Below are positions 62,752 to 64,000 of a stretch of 64,000 bases of DNA, piece by piece. The stretch lies in contig NZ_WFLK01000018.1 of assembly GCF_009208565.1 (NCBI RefSeq), positions 1 to 64,000 on the forward strand, written 5' to 3'. The position numbers were made by a program, and so were the translations under genes. Each line of letters begins with the position of its first letter. The first letter of the stretch is position 1. Source of the DNA: Janthinobacterium aquaticum (GTDB taxonomy: Bacteria > Pseudomonadota > Gammaproteobacteria > Burkholderiales > Burkholderiaceae_D). Below the pieces are notes generated by a model that worked only from the letters and a program-made list of their open reading frames with translations, had not been told where the DNA came from and did no database searches.

Positions 62752-63870
62752 GTGGCAGTAAAGAATCATGCGGACCCAAACCATCGTCCGCAGTTTGGCT
62801 TGATCAATTTGTTGAAGGCAGGCGCGGCGCAACTGATCGTGCTGCATCATCTGGCGTTTTACGGCCCGATGTCCGACTATGTGCAGCCGATGTGGCCGGC
62901 GCTGCTCGGCTGGCTGGGCGACAGCGCGCGCATTGCCGTGCAGGTGTTTCTGGTGATCGGCGGTTTTCTGGCGGCCAAGTCGTTGTCGCCGGACGGCGCA
63001 CGGCCTTTGGGTGTCATGCCGGGCCTGGCCATTGGCCGCCGCTACGCCAAGCTGGCGCCACCGTTTATTGCCGCCACGCTGCTGGCCGTGCTGGCCAATC
63101 TGCTGGCCGGCCTGGCAATGGAGCACGACTCGATTTCCGCCCCGGCCGGTATCGGCCAGCTGCTCGCGCACGGTCTCTTGCTGCACGGCGTGCTCGGCTA
63201 CGAATCGCTGTCGGCCGGCGCCTGGTATGTGGCCATCGACTTCCAGCTGTATGCCGCCAGCGTGCTGATCGTCTGGTCGGCAGGGCGTCTGGCCGGCGCG
63301 CGCCAGCAGGCCATGCTGCTGCCGCTGCTGGCCGCCGCCGGTATGACGCTGTCGCTGTTTTATTTCAACCTCGACAGCAGTTGGGATAACTGGGCGCCGT
63401 ATTTCTTCGGCAGCTACGGCCTGGGCATGCTGGCCTGGTGGGCCAGCGACCCGCGCCGCCAAAGCAGCGCCGTCAGCGCGCTGGTGCTGCTGATGCTGGT
63501 GCCGGCCACGCTGGCGCTGTCGATGGAGTTCCGCAGCCGCATCGCCCTGGCGCTGGCCACCGCCTGTGTGCTGTGCCTGTGCGGCCGCAGCGCAATCGGC
63601 CAGCACGGCCGCACCTGGTCCGCCGTGCATGCGCTGGGACGCATCTCGTATGGCGTCTTCCTGATTCACTTTCCGGTCTGCCTGCTGGTCAATGCGGTCT
63701 TTGTGCGCTATGCGCCGCTCGAACCCGAGTGGCAGGCGCTGGGCATGCTGTGCGCCTGGACGGCCAGCCTGGCAGCCGGCGCCGCCTTCCACCGCTGGGT
63801 CGAAGTGCCGCTGGGCCGGGCAGTGCGCTTTACCATGGCGCATCTGGTGATGCGTCCGGTGTTGCAATAA
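62752..63870 (+). CDS. Acyltransferase-3 family membrane protein (OafA-like)
   Basis: A 372-residue protein with about ten helices of the acyltransferase-3 family, which O-acylates sugars of surface glycans. Blocks are FGLINLLKAGAAQLIVLHHLAFYGP with the conserved His pair (HH), FLVIGGFLAAKS and LGRISYGVFLIHFPVCLLVN near the C-terminus. GTG 62752 follows GGAAAGG at a good distance; TTG 62743 is possible. No glycan cluster lies beside it. A REP-like element follows. Confidence 0.85.
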   Translation: MAVKNHADPNHRPQFGLINLLKAGAAQLIVLHHLAFYGPMSDYVQPMWPALLGWLGDSARIAVQVFLVIGGFLAAKSLSPDGARPLGVMPGLAIGRRYAKLAPPFIAATLLAVLANLLAGLAMEHDSISAPAGIGQLLAHGLLLHGVLGYESLSAGAWYVAIDFQLYAASVLIVWSAGRLAGARQQAMLLPLLAAAGMTLSLFYFNLDSSWDNWAPYFFGSYGLGMLAWWASDPRRQSSAVSALVLLMLVPATLALSMEFRSRIALALATACVLCLCGRSAIGQHGRTWSAVHALGRISYGVFLIHFPVCLLVNAVFVRYAPLEPEWQALGMLCAWTASLAAGAAFHRWVEVPLGRAVRFTMAHLVMRPVLQ

Positions 63871-63893
63871 CGCTGCGCGCAAGCTCCTTTTGC

Positions 63894-63955
63894 TAGGTCG
63901 GATTGGCGGCAAGGCCGCGTAATCCGACAACATGATTGGCGTCAGCGGTATTGTC
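63894..63955. repeat. REP-like repeat, second unit replaced
   Basis: First hairpin 63894-63932 (tip GGCGGC-AAG-GCCGC). The usual spacer and ATTGTC follow to 63955, but the second hairpin is absent and is replaced by a GC-rich sequence. Located after the acyltransferase gene. Confidence 0.8.
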
Positions 63956-63982
63956 CCACCCCCGGATTTGCTTTTGGGTGGG
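63955..63982. other. GC-rich inverted repeat at the window end
   Basis: CCCACCC (63955-63961) and GGGTGGG (63976-63982) pair around an AT-rich loop. It begins exactly where the REP unit breaks off. The feature may be an element edge or a terminator cut by the window. Confidence 0.35.
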
Positions 63983-64000
63983 GGGCGACTTGACGTTATT

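Noticed and set aside
62641-63933. 430-codon minus-strand frame opposite the acyltransferase
   Set aside because: The plus strand has membrane helices and acyltransferase motifs; the minus frame is basic low-complexity.

Overview
The window reads as a stretch of a GC-rich betaproteobacterial chromosome. The protein flavour, the 5S rRNA tail, the tRNA-Lys and the intact housekeeping set (murB, argF/argG, orn, rsgA) fit the Oxalobacteraceae (Janthinobacterium, Duganella or Massilia type). This placement rests on recognition, not on a search. It is mostly ordinary core chromosome, with no phage, insertion sequence, CRISPR array or plasmid module seen.

Layout. 1-117: 3' end of a 5S rRNA gene and the rRNA operon terminator. 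216-6288: MFS transporter, a leucine-rich-repeat/protein-kinase fusion, a nitronate monooxygenase-like flavoprotein, yajQ, murB and ppnP. 6306-14991 (minus): a complete seven-gene Wsp surface-sensing operon in the order wspA-B-C-D-E-F-R, ending in a c-di-GMP synthase. 15189-17398 (minus): argF-argG. 17640-28561: a large TPR-GAF histidine kinase, a secreted protein, the M48 protease-phhB-rsgA operon, orn, a LysR/EamA pair and a Fur-box-preceded haem-utilisation gene. 28567-32924: a YecA/UPF0149 protein, srkA and an 803-residue, almost pure coiled-coil protein.

33044-42303 (minus): a Ter stress-response cluster. It has a DUF475/TerC-like membrane protein, TerD, an AIM24-like protein, then ATP-grasp, phosphoribosyltransferase/TRSP, HAD, StiP/PELOTA, CitE-like lyase, a TerA-like protein and a small membrane protein, many joined by ATGA overlaps. 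Such clusters have been predicted by comparative genomics to make an unidentified nucleoside-like metabolite. This is the best candidate for poorly understood biology here.

42510-64000: a divergent-PAP2 protein, an RND efflux adaptor/pump pair, a small lipoprotein, a TonB-dependent receptor followed by a secreted SAM hydrolase-family protein, nnrD, a histidine phosphatase, a cystine transporter, small hypotheticals, a YigZ protein, tRNA-Lys(UUU), a marR-MFS operon with a 19-bp palindromic operator, an old yellow enzyme divergent from an ArsR regulator, a large lipoprotein and an acyltransferase.

A family of palindromic REP-like repeats (constant arms GTAGGTCGGATTA / TAATCCGACAAC around a variable self-complementary tip) sits at five loci, four of them between convergent gene ends and one after the last gene of the window. 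In three of them the repeat supplies the final codons and stop (Arg-Ser-Asp-stop) of a minus-strand reading frame.
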